Assembly (NCBI GenBank): GCA_019925095.2
Contig: CM034414.1
Span: 5,741,001 to 5,805,000 of the forward strand
DNA: 64,000 nucleotides
Direction: 5' to 3'
From: Dendrolimus kikuchii
Lineage: Eukaryota > Arthropoda > Insecta > Lepidoptera > Lasiocampidae
Part shown: positions 10,035 to 20,542 of the stretch, piece after piece
Position numbering within the stretch: the first letter of the stretch is position 1
Layout of the letters: the number at the start of each line of letters is the position of its first letter
Position numbers and translations under genes: made by a program
The notes under the pieces: generated by a model
The model's database searches: none
What the model saw: only the letters and a program-made list of their open reading frames with translations
Told to the model about the DNA's origin: nothing

Positions 10035-10140
10035 TCCTATATCTTTAATCTGCCATCGACGTCTTTTTTGAGGTCCTAGTGGAGTATTAAAAAAAATCGA
10101 TTTGTCGAAAATTCTATAGTGGCCTAACCCCTTAACGGTG

Positions 10141-10315
10141 CGTTTTATAAATATCGAAAAGCGATTTTAAAATGCAAAATAAATCAGTGCGTGCGCGTAG
10201 CATCGTGGAATTCGTTTTGCGCATGCGCACGGCACGTCACATGCGCTCGCGCCAACCAATCGGAGCGCAGCCCGCCCGAGGCCGGTCACGATTCGACGGG
10301 TAACCATATTTGAAA
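10141..10315. promoter_or_regulatory. CpG-rich promoter-like patch with NRF-1/Ewg palindrome
   Basis: Local GC and CpG are far above the surroundings. TGCGCATGCGCA at 10218-10229 is a perfect NRF-1/erect-wing type palindrome. CACGTCAC and a CCAAT box (10256-10260) follow within 35 bases. No coding exon was recognised nearby, so this may be the promoter of a gene with a non-coding first exon, or a LINE 5' UTR fragment. Confidence 0.4.
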
Positions 10316-10445
10316 TTGGATCCTAATGCCTTTGTGTTCGTTTTTTGAATTTTGCATTCATTGTTATATATCTATTTATGTATGAGGGTATGTACTAAAT
10401 GATCGATAATAATGATCATATAGATCGATATAAATCGTCTGTAAC

Positions 10446-10617
10446 GGCCGACATTTCAATCACCAGATAAAAGTTATTCTTAAGAGTAAAATACAACACG
10501 GAAAAATTAAAAATGACAGTTCCATGAATGGAATACTTGAATTGTTTCATTTTTGTATCTAATCAGGTTATAACTTATTTGACTGATAACTTTTATCTGA
10601 TGATTGAAAAATCGGCT
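10446..10617. mobile_element. MITE with about 25-bp inverted ends
   Basis: GCCGACATTTCAATCACCAG then ATAAAAGTTAT at the left is mirrored by GAGCCGATTTTTCAATCATC then AGATAAAAGTTAT at the right. A diverged half is at about 49645-49683. There is no coding capacity. Confidence 0.7.
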
Positions 10618-10959
10618 CTAGGTCTAATTTACATTACTATGAATCACGGTGACAGATGTCATTTGTGACACCGGATTTAGGGAAGGGATCTAGGCAAGCC
10701 GGCGCCCATGCCCCGGGCGGTCAATTCAGAGGGCGGCAAATTCAAACTTCGCAGACAAATACACACCACAGAGCAATGCTAGACCGATCATCAATGACGG
10801 ATTTACACTAGGGTCACTAGGGGTTAGTGCCCAGGGCGGCAATATTTGGAGTGTTACCAAAAAAAAATCAACTTTCTGTTATAAAAATCAATGATTTTTA
10901 ATAATTGGGAAGTTATTGGTTATGATGATGATCGAGGTAAAAATACAGGCGAGTGGTAT
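10618..10959. other. Unassigned DNA
   Basis: Contains two short similar phrases about a 'gggcggcaa' motif (10728 and 10834). No gene recognised. Confidence 0.35.
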
Positions 10960-11176
10960 ATTGCCAGGTGGAAGGGCATTTGCCCGACTGGATGGCTACC
11001 GCCCCTGGTCTAGTGTATGCCGCCATAACAACCTTGAGTTGTGTTCCGGCATCAGTGACCAGGTTCCGGTTTCTCCTTCAAGGCCGGCAGCACATATGCT
11101 ATTGCTAATATCCATAGGCGACTTTAAGCACTTTCCATCACACTTGGGCCGTCAGCTATGCTTGAGCAATAAAAAA
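10960..11176 (+). repeat. Rep1, missing the first 90 bases
   Basis: From CCAGGTGGAAGGGCATTTGC to GGGCCGTCAGCTATGCTTGA and CAATAAAAAAACC. It joins directly to a tSINE-S fragment. Confidence 0.75.
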
Positions 11177-11320
11177 ACCGTTTTTATATACAACCAACCA
11201 CTCTGGGTCCAATCCCACATACCCAGACCAAAGCAGCCAATGGAAAGTTCGTATACGAAATTTTTACGAAATTTACAGTGTAAGGAATCGAACACAAATA
11301 GCATCCGCGTTAATTTAATT
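11177..11320 (-). repeat. tSINE-S fragment
   Basis: CACTCTGGGTCCAATCCCAC, ACCCAGACC and GGAATCGAACAC align with the middle and B box of tSINE-S. Both ends are lost. Confidence 0.6.
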
Positions 11321-11379
11321 GACAATTTATTTTTTAATTTTAAATTTAATTCCACCCATTTCAATATTATACTATAAAA

Positions 11380-11445
11380 TTATAAGAGCTAGGCATGTTG
11401 CTGAAGAGTTTCTTGCGCCGCTTCTTCTTCTCAATCCATAACATA
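11380..11445. repeat. Rep5 tail fragment
   Basis: GAGCTAGGCATGTTGCTGAA and GTTTCTTGCGCCGCTTCTTC match the Rep5 3' region seen at 16.5, 45.0 and 62.2 kb. Confidence 0.55.
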
Positions 11446-11449
11446 ACAA

Positions 11450-11762
11450 TTTTTTTTATTACTTGAGTTCAGCAGACAGGCAGACGGCCCACTTTTTGGA
11501 AAGTGGTTACCATCGCCTATGGCCATTTGCAACACCAAAGGTGCTATAAATGCGCTGCTGCTCTCTTAAGGGAGACCGGAAGCTGGTCACTAATGCCGGA
11601 ATATAACTCAAAGTTGTTATGGTGGCATACTCTAGACCAGGGGTGGTAGCCATCCAGATGGGCAAATACCCTTCCACCTGGCTGTGGGTTGTTTTGTCGC
11701 CTCTTACGACAGGATGCCTGGCCGCAGGAAATTGTATTCTTTCTCCGATTCTGCACGGATAA
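11450..11762 (-). repeat. Rep1, full length
   Basis: From a T-rich stretch and GAGTTCAGCAGACAGG to TCCGATTCTGCACGGAT. Both termini are preserved. Confidence 0.85.
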
Positions 11763-11825
11763 AATTTATTTCTCTCTTGTAAATTACTTGTACAAACTCA
11801 AGCCATTTACAGATTTATTACATTA

Positions 11826-12024
11826 CTAGCTGTGCACGCGACTTCATCCGCGTGAATTTTTTTTCGCGAAACCCTATAAACAAAAAGTAACCTAAGTTAC
11901 TCCTTATAATATCAGCTATCTGCCAGTGAAAGTCCTGTCAAAACCGGTCCAGCAGTTTCAGAGATTGGCCGGAACATCCAGATAGACAGACATACAGACA
12001 AAAAATTTAATAATTTATTTTAGA
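11826..12024 (-). mobile_element. Helitron-like element, CGCGACTTCATCCGCG type
   Basis: On the minus strand it ends CGCGGATGAAGTCGCG, TGCACAG, CTAG before T. The start TCTAAAATAAATTATTAAAT follows an A. The middle has the CCGGTCCAGCAGTTTCAGAG block typical of such elements. It is 199 bp. Confidence 0.75.
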
Positions 12025-12233
12025 TATAAGTTCTATTGTATATACTTTCACATGCATTTAGTGAACAAACAGACACTGTCATTTTATTTATCTGTATGTA
12101 TCTATAGATGTATAGATAGAAGATAGCAGAAGATAGATTTTAGTATGTGATCTAATTTAGATATCTTACAGGATTAATTAACATATGAGAGACATACGTT
12201 AGACAGGTAACACTTTATTGCACACCAAAATAT

Positions 12234-12392
12234 ACATACATACATACACATAACTTCACGCCAGTTCCCTTGCGGGGTAGACACAAACAACAGAGCGCCA
12301 TTCAGGCTTATTCTTACACACCTCACTTACTTCTTTGACATTCATAACTCTTGTCACGCACGCTCGTCTGTTCTTAAGGCTCTTGACATACA
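12234..12392 (-). repeat. Rep2 RTE-like 3' end
   Basis: ATACATACATACATACACAT leads into AACTTCACGCCAGTTCCCTT. The copy stops at AAGGCTCTTGACATACA. Confidence 0.8.
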
Positions 12393-12402
12393 ATTATCCG
12401 TT

Positions 12403-12727
12403 ATCCGTGCAGGAACGGAGAAAGAATACAATTTCCTGCGGCCCGGCGGCCTGTCGCAAGAGGCGACTAAACAACCCACAGCCAGGTGGTAGAGTATTTG
12501 CTCGACTGGATGGCGACCACCCCTGGTCTAGAGTATGCCGCCATAACAACCTTGTGTTGTGTTCCGGCATTAATGACCAGGTTCCAGTCTCCTTTAAGAG
12601 AGCAGCAGCGCATTTGTAGCATCTTTGGTGTTGCAAATGTCCATAGGCGATGGTAACCGCTTTCCACCAAGTGGGCTGTCTGCCTGTCTGCTGAACTCCT
12701 GCAATAAAAAAATAAAATAAAAAAATT
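12403..12727 (+). repeat. Rep1, best plus-strand copy
   Basis: Runs from ATCCGTGCAGGAACGGAGAA to CTGCTGAACTCCTGCAATAA and an A-rich tail of about 20 bases. The GGTTCCAGTCTCC block in the middle resembles a Pol III B box but is not a good match. Confidence 0.9.
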
Positions 12728-12835
12728 ACAAAAACAGACCATATTTACAAAAATTTCTAGGCAATACAATAGGCGGCCTTATCACTCAACGCGATATCTT
12801 CCAGGCAACCTAAATGAAGGAGATTTGAATCAGGC

Positions 12836-13398
12836 GATATAGGTGGAAAAAAGCAATGGATACATGAATACTCAAACTATGAATCATATGAATATAGAAT
12901 CCAAGTCCCGCACGAACAAAACGAGGGGCAGAGCTAGTTATAAAATAAAAATAGGAATACATTTGATTGATGCAACGTCCGGGCATCGAATCGACTGCCT
13001 GCGGATACATGTTTCACTTTAATCACCAGCCTTGGTTACGTTTTGATTGATTTACTGTCGTTATATTTTGTTTTTTAGTTCTGGTGCGGATTTCAAAGTT
13101 ATTTTGTAACCGAATTCGTTTATTTTTCCCGTTTCAGGTTCCGTAGGTACTTTAGTAATAATGGAACCCTTGTAAAGGTCGGTTTTTATATCTTAACCCC
13201 TTTAGCTCACTATTAGCACATATGTGTCCGCGATGAGTGTTGATCGCGTTTGTGCACGTGATCGTTAAATGTGTTGTTGTCTCACTCTGTTTATATAGGA
13301 GTTGTATGATTTGCATGAAATGGGTATATTTTCTTGGTATATTACGAAATAGTGATAGTGTTAGTCTTGGGGCTTTTTGATATATCGATAATTGTCTT
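12836..13398. other. Unassigned DNA
   Basis: No coding exon recognised. GCATCGAATCGACTGCCTGC near 12972 could be a scrap of a tRNA-derived SINE. Confidence 0.35.
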
Positions 13399-13522
13399 AC
13401 GGGTTAACGACCGTTCATTTGCCTGACTATCGGTGAAAATTTGACATAGGTAAGCTCCATAGAAGTAATATCAAAATTCAACCGATGGTAAGGCAAATGA
13501 ATAAATAGTAAGATGTAGGAAC
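13399..13522. mobile_element. Palindromic MITE (copy 2)
   Basis: Matches the element at 38-161 through ACCGTTCATTTGCC, AAAATTTGACAT, CAAAATTCAACCGATGGTA and GCAAATGAATAAATAGTAAG. The left terminal 12 bases are degraded. Confidence 0.7.
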
Positions 13523-13955
13523 CGGCCATAAATCGTCATATCTGTTCGTCCGTACTATTTGAAGTGAAACTTCTTTAGAATTATTGTCATTTGAAACTCG
13601 ATAAAACGAAAAAGCGACACTAAAAAGAGATAAACACATAAATCTATAGGAAAAAGCCTGCCACAGAATGAGATACGAGATTTACATTTTGCAGCACAGA
13701 TTAGAGAGTCAATAAGACCGATGATTAAATAATATAGCTGCAATTTGGACCGAAATACAACTATACAACTGATAATATTTTTTAGATTTAAACAGTCAAA
13801 AATTGAAAGTTATACTTAAGAAGTTTATTTTAAATTATAATATGTTGACGAATGTAGGCTAAAGGAATTATATTTATATTAATATAAGTTAGAGAAGAAT
13901 TAGGTATATGTGAGTATATTCTTTGAAGTTTCACTTCTACTGTTTTTATTTCAGA
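13523..13955. other. AT-rich DNA, nothing recognised
   Basis: No gene, RNA or repeat family was recognised here. Confidence 0.4.
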
Positions 13956-13964
13956 ACTACAGCA

Positions 13965-14245
13965 GGTCTGGATGGCTAGGTCCTGTCATACCACCGAACA
14001 TGTTATACGGGTCTGAATGTTGAACCACTAAAGTGATAGGCCAGAAACATCTCCACTGAGATGAACGTGTGGTGTTACAAGAATGGATAAGGTGACAAAT
14101 GAGAACATAAGGACATCTTTGAAAGTTGCACCCGTAACTGAAAAACTGAGAGGAAGAAGATTAAGGTGGTATGGGCAATTGGGCATGTAATGAGGAGGGA
14201 TAAAAGTCACGTGGCATCTTAAACTGCAAGACTGATGGATACAAA
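13965..14245 (+). pseudogene. RTE-clade reverse transcriptase relic
   Basis: Pieces in shifting frames read MLYGSEC, then DKVTNENIRTSLKVAPVTEK-like and LRGRRLRWYG-like, which is the usual order near the end of RTE LINE proteins. Stops interrupt every frame. Confidence 0.6.
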
Positions 14246-14422
14246 TATAACCAACCGACCGACCAAAAAACAGATGGATGTATTGTATGAAGGATGATAT
14301 GTTGATTTGTTGTGTGACAGAGAAAGTATGTCAGAATAGAGGAGTGTGGAAGGAAGAGACATATTGTACCGCCTCCAAATATTTGGGAGATGGTGACAGA
14401 ATAGAGAGAAACCGCAGAACGC

Positions 14423-14640
14423 AGAGAAGAATACAATTTCCTGCGGACGGGCGGCCTCTGGTAAGAGGCGACAAAACAACTTACAGCCAAGAGGTAGGTT
14501 ATTCGCCCGTCTGTTCCACAGTATGCCGCCATAACAAGCTTGAGTCATGTTCCAGCATTAGTTTCCAGGTTCCAGCCTCGCTTTAGAGAGCGGCAGTACA
14601 TTGGTAAAAACTTTCGCGTTACAAATTTTTGAATGGCCCC
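14423..14640 (+). repeat. Rep1, diverged
   Basis: AGAATACAATTTCCTGCGGA opens the copy. It breaks off before the GGGCCGTCTGCC tail. It is more mutated than most copies, so probably older. Confidence 0.75.
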
Positions 14641-14805
14641 GTCATATAAGTAAGCATCACATTTATTCACAGACACTAAAACGAACGCATGATTAGCAGG
14701 GGCATAAAACATATTCCACCCACGACACATAATTTTATATTCTATTGTGGGTGCCATAATGCCATAACCGAACCATTTATAATATATTATATATATATAT
14801 ATATA

Positions 14806-15076
14806 GGCACGAACAACAGAGCGCCATTTAGGCTTATTCTTCCATACCTCACTTGCTTCTTTGACATTCATAACTCTTGTCATGCACGCTCGTCTGTTCT
14901 TAAGGCTCCCGACATCACCTTCTGCTAGTATATGATCAATTTGATCATGGAAGGTGTGTCGTGGCCTTCCACGGCTTCTGCATCTATCCACTTTTGCATT
15001 GTATATCTGTTTAGTCATTCTTTCATCATGCATTCTTTCCAGATGCCCGAACCACCGGAGCATTCCTTTCCTGTTA
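14806..15076 (-). repeat. Rep2 RTE-like 3' end
   Basis: The minus-strand frame reads [40 protein letters not shown] and on to WRSVVRAY. The ORF end is fused to a short AT repeat (14786-14803) without the CATA tail. Confidence 0.8.
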
Positions 15077-15094
15077 ATAATGATGTCAATAAGT

Positions 15095-15225
15095 GTGTCA
15101 CGCCCTATTTACATTAAATTTGTCAAGGGGCCTCTACGTGTTAGCTTTCCCATGGCCCCACGCAAGTCCTCCAAAAGTCTGTGCCATTTTTATGGCCCGT
15201 GGTCTTTACAGACATACTAAAAAAA
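15095..15225 (-). repeat. Rep6 fragment
   Basis: The minus-strand sequence AAGACCACGGGCCATAAAAA ... GGCGTGACAC matches 50113-50225. It lies next to the Rep2 fragment. Confidence 0.65.
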
Positions 15226-15984
15226 ATTACATTAATACTACTAATAACGTATATGAAAAATTATGAAAAACAAACATTAAATTGAAAATATCATGTTCTT
15301 AATAAAGGCTAAGTTAAAAAATAAAACTAATGACGTATCTTTGGGACACCTGGTTGGGATGATGTTTTGAATACCACCGAAGGTCATCGAACGCCATCGG
15401 GGACCATCAGAGGCCATCGAAGACCATCAAAGAAATTGTATAATAACCAGACCTATTTTCAAAACAGCGTATATTACACTGATGGATATCATTTTAAATC
15501 TTATTTCATTGCATTAAAGTTCGAAATTGTATACTATAATACAGTAGTAAGCATTTTTACTTTCGCTAACACTTTTTTTCGTCTAGCCCCCGTCCTCTAG
15601 TAACGTGCGGTAAGGAACCTCGTTACAAAATCAACACAAGAATAATCATGGCATTTTACATAACTGCAGAAATTCAAAGAAGTTCTTTGAATATACGTCC
15701 TTCGCTTAAATGGTTAAAAATTCAAACTGTCATTTAAGACGCCATATTTAAAAATCACAAGATGGCCGCCAATCAATCAGCTGATTAAATATGCATCAAC
15801 AATCGTAGCCATTGCTGCTTGTTAGGGAACTGCATTTTTACAAATTAGGGAGTTATTTCTTGAAACCGATATTGTAACAAGGGTAAAAATAAATTGTTAT
15901 ACGAGAGGTGAAAGTGACCTATTTAGGCAGACATGGTTTGCCGCACGAGAATAGCGAGGACCCTAATAATTCGAGTGTAAGAAT
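15226..15984. other. Unassigned DNA with a CATCG mini-repeat
   Basis: At 15378-15430 a 10-11 base unit like GGTCATCGAA / GGCCATCGAA / GACCATCAAA recurs about five times. No host coding exon was recognised. Confidence 0.45.
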
Positions 15985-15997
15985 GCACTGAAACACG

Positions 15998-16206
15998 CAA
16001 TGACTAGACTGATATTACCATCTTCGAGATTACAAAAGGTACTGTCCTCTTTCTTGGGGTTTGGTATACGCTTCTTCAATAAAATTCCGATTGAAATGTT
16101 AGATCTGCCTTTCACTAAATTTAAAACCAAATTAAAAAGCATCTTGCTAAAAAAGGGATCCTACACTATTGAAGAATACTTAAATGACAAAAATTCATTT
16201 ACATAG
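15998..16206 (+). pseudogene. Rep5 LINE ORF C-terminus
   Basis: The frame TRLILPSSRLQKVLSSFLGF, GIRFFNKIPIEMLDLPFTKF and YTIEEYLNDKNSF then stop matches the usual end of a non-LTR reverse transcriptase (GIRFYNKIP...YYTI.DYLND). It is only the last 68 codons; the body of the LINE is absent. Confidence 0.7.
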
Positions 16207-16612
16207 CAGCTCGCTCCAAGCTTTTATACTAAATTTTGTATAACGTTTTTTATCTTGCCAAGCTTGTAAGGAATTTGTGGAGACATATTGCAGCATAACA
16301 TTTTAACACGTCATGTAATTATTATAACTACCTATAACATTATTTTTCTTTCCTTTTATTGTCTTGGTCTTATTGAGTATGCATTGTTTGCTACAACTCC
16401 GTTAATTCTTCAAAAAGTAATTCTGTAACATACTTCTGTACAAAACTTATAAAAAAAAGAATTTGAGATACAAATAGAATATGAAAATAAGTATAAAGAA
16501 AAACAATATATAGCTAGACGTGTTGCTGGGGAGTTTGTTGCCGCTTCTTCTCCTTAACAGCATTAACACGTTGCGAAGCGGTGTACATAGAATAGGAAGT
16601 AAAATTAAAAAA
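16207..16612 (+). repeat. Rep5 3' UTR
   Basis: CAGCTCGCTCCAAGCTTTTA through AGCTAGACGTGTTGCTGGGG and AATAGGAAGTAAAATT; nearly identical sequence is at 61840-62270. It is cut by the Rep2 copy that follows. Confidence 0.75.
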
Positions 16613-17007
16613 ACAACAGAGCGCCATTTAGGCTCATTCTTACACACCTCACTTGCTTCTTTGACATTCATAACTCTTGTCATGCACGCTCGTCTGTTCT
16701 TAAGGCTCCTGACATCATCCTCTGCTAGTACACGATCAATTTGATCATGGAAGGTGTGTCGTGGCCTTCCACGACTTCTGCATCCATCCACTTTTGCATT
16801 GTATATCTGTTTAGTCATTCTTTCATCATGCATTCTTTCCACATGCCCGAACCACCGGAGCACTCCTTTCCGTACCTTCACCCCGACACTCTCTTTCAAA
16901 CCAACTCTCTTTCTTACTTCGGTATTACGAACGTGGTCCGCGAGCGTCACTCCGCAGATGACCAACTTTAGTACATTATAAACGGGCCTTTGTATATTAG
17001 TGATCAC
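16613..17007 (-). pseudogene. Rep2, longest RTE-like ORF fragment
   Basis: This is the most 5'-extended Rep2 copy, open from MITNIQRPVYNVLKLVICGV through [40 protein letters not shown] and [15 protein letters not shown] to WRSVV, about 135 codons. The order matches the C-terminal end of RTE LINE proteins. The CATA tail is absent; the copy joins Rep5 directly. Confidence 0.75.
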
Positions 17008-17070
17008 TTTGGATCTTAGATCATATAAACGTCTAGATCACGCATCAATTGCACAAAAACGGCCCAAAAA

Positions 17071-17094
17071 CAGTGCACCAAAATTGGTGCACTG
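17071..17094. other. 24-base palindrome
   Basis: CAGTGCACCAA and TTGGTGCACTG are perfect complements around AA. There is no repeat context; function is unknown. Confidence 0.6.
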
Positions 17095-17884
17095 GCTTCA
17101 GTGGCTTCCCACGCCTGTTAGTGTCGTTTCGATTACTTTACTGGTTAGAGCTCTCGCAAAAAAAATAATTATGCTGGCCTGCGCTATTCAAATGTGTCGG
17201 AACTATTTTAAAACGGGAAAGGATAAGTATGAGATGTCATTTAATCGGAAAACTTAACACTTTTCTCATGATTTCTTTGTAAAAACGTGAAATTTAATTT
17301 CGACATTTTCAAGGTTATCGAATTGATTGATGTTGTCAGGTGAGAAGTGTGACTTATTTTCCAAAATTTGGGGACTTTTGTTACGATTTTTTTTTTAATG
17401 AAATAAGACTAATTGAAAAAATCTATTGAAAACAGACATGTAATATTTGTGTGTCCGGTTATCTTAAACTAGTTTATATTACGTTTTAGACTTCCTACGG
17501 ATCCAATTATAGCATATTGTTGGACAAAGAGATGGATTTTGAAAGGAAGTATTTTGAATCATTTTCGGAGATATTTTTACACTATGTTTTTTATATTTTC
17601 TTATCAACGGCACAATTGTATTGAAATAAAGTACCTAAAATAATTATATATGATCGTGACCGATAAGATGTAAGTTGTGTGAAGGATAATTAGAAAATTT
17701 AAGAATACCTAACCATCATATAAAATTATTTCTAATCTAATCTTAGCGCTTTGGACAATATAAACTTTTTAATGTAACCTTATGACGTTTGACATAGAAT
17801 TGACAGAATGCGTGCTGCAAATATCGTCAGAAAGGATGTAAAAAAACTGAATATCGTTTAAAGCAGATGCTTCGGTCGGAGTTA
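17095..17884. other. AT-rich DNA, nothing recognised
   Basis: The 85-codon frame at 17000-17257 has no recognisable domain or splice context. Confidence 0.4.
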
Positions 17885-18085
17885 TCTGTACTAATATTAT
17901 AAAGAGGTAAAGTTTGTAAGTTTGTGACGTTGTAGGGGGTAATCTCGGAATCTACTAAACCGATTTTAAAAATTATTTTACTGTTGGAAAGCTACGTTAA
18001 GAGGGAGTGTCATAGGCTATATAACATGACGCTTTATACCATGGGAGCGGGACACACCACGAGTGAATCCGCGCCGGGCCGCTAG
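17885..18085 (+). mobile_element. Short Helitron-like element
   Basis: Starts TCTGTACTAATATTATAAAG after A and ends GAATCCGCGCCGGGCCG then CTAG before T. It is 201 bp, all non-coding. Confidence 0.75.
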
Positions 18086-18183
18086 TAATATTATAGATAA
18101 CTTTTTATCGTCATAATTAAGACATTAATTTTGTCTATATTCTGTTAGCTGCAACTCCATTAATTCCTAATAAAGAAATAATT

Positions 18184-18358
18184 TACATACATACATACAT
18201 ACATAACTTCACGCTAGTTCCCTTGCGGGGTAGGCACGAACAACAGAGCGCCATTTAGGCCCATTCTTACACACCTCACTTGCTTCTTTGACATTCATAA
18301 CTCTTGTCATGCACACTCGTCTGTTCTTAAGGCTCCTGACATCACCCTCCGCTAGTAC
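18184..18358 (-). repeat. Rep2 RTE-like 3' end
   Basis: A CATA repeat then AACTTCACGCTAGTTCCCTT, ending at ACATCACCCTCCGCTAGTAC. Confidence 0.8.
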
Positions 18359-18767
18359 TAGTAAGAAATAATTTAATATATTAATATGATAAAAAACAAA
18401 TTTTAGTTCAGAAAATAATCAAACTGAACTAGTTTGAATAAAAACTTTTGGATATGAATATTTTTATTTCTATAATCGCCCTTTTCAAGTGATTTAGTTG
18501 CTCTTAAGTCCCTGCATTAAACTATCCCGTGTACCTACCCCGTAGTTCCCACTACTGATACAAACTTTGGATTATACATAAAGCCTACTACCCAATATGA
18601 ACCTATTGAATCGTTCCAAGTCTACTATTACAAATGATTTCACTGACTTTTAGCGCAGGATAATCTTTGGGTTATAAATAGTCATCTAATAACCTTCGTG
18701 AACATGATGTGTAACACAAAAATAATTTGTCATTATGAATAGTTTTTTTAGAATTATTACATGAGTA

Positions 18768-19087
18768 TTTTTTTATTTTTTTTTTTGTTGCAGAAGATCA
18801 GCAGACAGGCAGACGGCCCACTTGATGGAAAGCGGTTACCATCGCCTATGGACATTTGCAACACCAAAGGCGCTACAAATGCGCTGCTGCTCTCTTAAAG
18901 GAGACTGGAACCTGGTCACTAATGCCGGAACACAACACAAGGCTGTTATGGCGGCATACTCTAGACCACGGATGGTCGCCATCCAGTCGAGCAAAAATAC
19001 CCTACCACCTGGCTGTGGGTTGTTTAGTCGCCTCTTACGACAGGCCGCCAGGCCGCAGGAAATTGTATTCTTTCTCCGTTCCTGCTA
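18768..19087 (-). repeat. Rep1, near full length
   Basis: From a T-rich stretch with GCAGAAGATCAGCAG to CTCCGTTCCTGC; the last ACGGAT is lost. Confidence 0.85.
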
Positions 19088-19910
19088 TCTGTACAGACAT
19101 TTTATTGCGAATTAAAATTACTACATGTGCTATGAATGTGTTATGAATTTATTTGTGCATGTTTTTTTTATGGTTCCTTCCAAGACACACAACTTTTGTT
19201 GCTAATACTTTATTTAAAAAAAACTGAAACCTCTGAGTAATATTAAATTATAACACATAAAGCGATTAAATCATAACGATCCTTTAAACTTTTCACTTAG
19301 ATAAAAAATATTTAATTATAAAAAATGGGGTAATATTTTTTTCCTGATATCCCGAAAACACAGAGTGAATTTAGCAACGCTTCGCGTTTTTGATGCCGTT
19401 TTTGGCGATGTTGTTTGTTAGCAATGCTCTCTCTAGACATGTTATATCTCAATTAGCCGAAATTAGATATTCATCAATTTGTACTTGTAACAAAAATCAA
19501 AACCGACTTCAAACTAAAAAGCAAAAAAGAACTACATCTTGAAGTGTGTGCGAAGTAAAAGAATCTTGCAAATTATCTTGTTTCATCGTAGATAGGTATT
19601 CATAAGCTATTGGCAGAACTATGAGCAATAACTCTCAAAATAAACTAGGATTATTCACCAGTGAAAAATAAAAGACAAAATAATAAAAATTGTATAAAGT
19701 ATATTTGTAAAAACATTAAACACAATACATTTGTATACTTACATTTAAAATACTTTTATAAAAATGTTATTCTTGTTACTCATACATAAATATCTTAAAT
19801 ATAAACATGTTCTGTAATTTCAAGTCTCAAACGATCAAAATGACGACAGAGTTTTTTTTTTAATTATGGCTATGGTGATGGTGCTAAGTGCAATTTTAGC
19901 CACTGAATTT
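19088..19910. other. AT-rich DNA, nothing recognised
   Basis: No gene or named repeat was recognised before the Rep3 copy. Confidence 0.4.
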
Positions 19911-19922
19911 TGGTCGGTGTTT

Positions 19923-20227
19923 CTTTTTATGGCTTGGCAGCTAGGCCTTTAAGCCAGATCTTAGATTCAATGTAGTTTCTTCATTTTCTTAAACCTATGT
20001 GTAGCATAACTGAACTGTAGGTTATCAGCTAGTGCCATTCAACGGAGTTCTTGTGACAACGCAAAAGGCCACATTTGACTATACAATTCACATTTCTCAC
20101 AAAACACATAATTACTACTCAAAAACTATCAATATCCTACAACTATAGTTCATTTTTGAGTAATTTTACACATTTTTAGAAAATAAAACTGCACAGCACA
20201 ACATCTTTCAGTTCTCGCCAAAAACTC
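19923..20227 (-). mobile_element. Rep3 retroposon with 12-bp target duplication
   Basis: TGGTCGGTGTTT flanks the element at 19911-19922 and 20228-20239. On the minus strand it begins GAGTTTTTGGCGAGAACTGA and ends TAGCTGCCAAGCCATAAAAA, so the A-rich end is at the left. Other copies are at 29080, 38025 and 62730. No Pol III boxes were clear. Confidence 0.8.
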
Positions 20228-20542
20228 TGGTCGGTGTTTATTTAGGAAGTCAAACAGATTTTATTTTGATAACATAAGATTACACCATCTAGCTTATTGT
20301 ACAATTCCAGGTTCAAATTGATCTTAAAGCTTACATAATTTTGACGATAGATGGCATTAATAATGCAATTCTTGAAAATTTACATATAAGTTTCTGTATC
20401 CTATTCATTCTTTTACTTTACCATTGTTAGGAAATTGGGGTTAGTTGTACAGCGGTCGATCTGTGTTTTTTCTGTGACAGTGCAGTGAAAAGTGCATCAT
20501 CAGGTGGTTTTTCCACCAAATCGTTCGTCCCCCTCAGGGACA

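Larger units (their letters stand above)
12203..12835 (-). repeat. Rep4 LINE tail split by Rep2 and Rep1
   Basis: AACACTTTATTGCACACCAA lies at 12210 and the rest of the family (ACAATAGGCGGCCTTATCAC, TCTTCCAGGCAACC) resumes at about 12767. The roughly 500 bp between are a Rep2 end and a complete Rep1, so at least two later insertions. Confidence 0.7.

Noticed and set aside
20492..20542. An upstream GTG start for LINE ORF1
   Set aside because: Eukaryotic initiation at ATG 20543 with a good context is far more likely; the 17 preceding codons are simply open.
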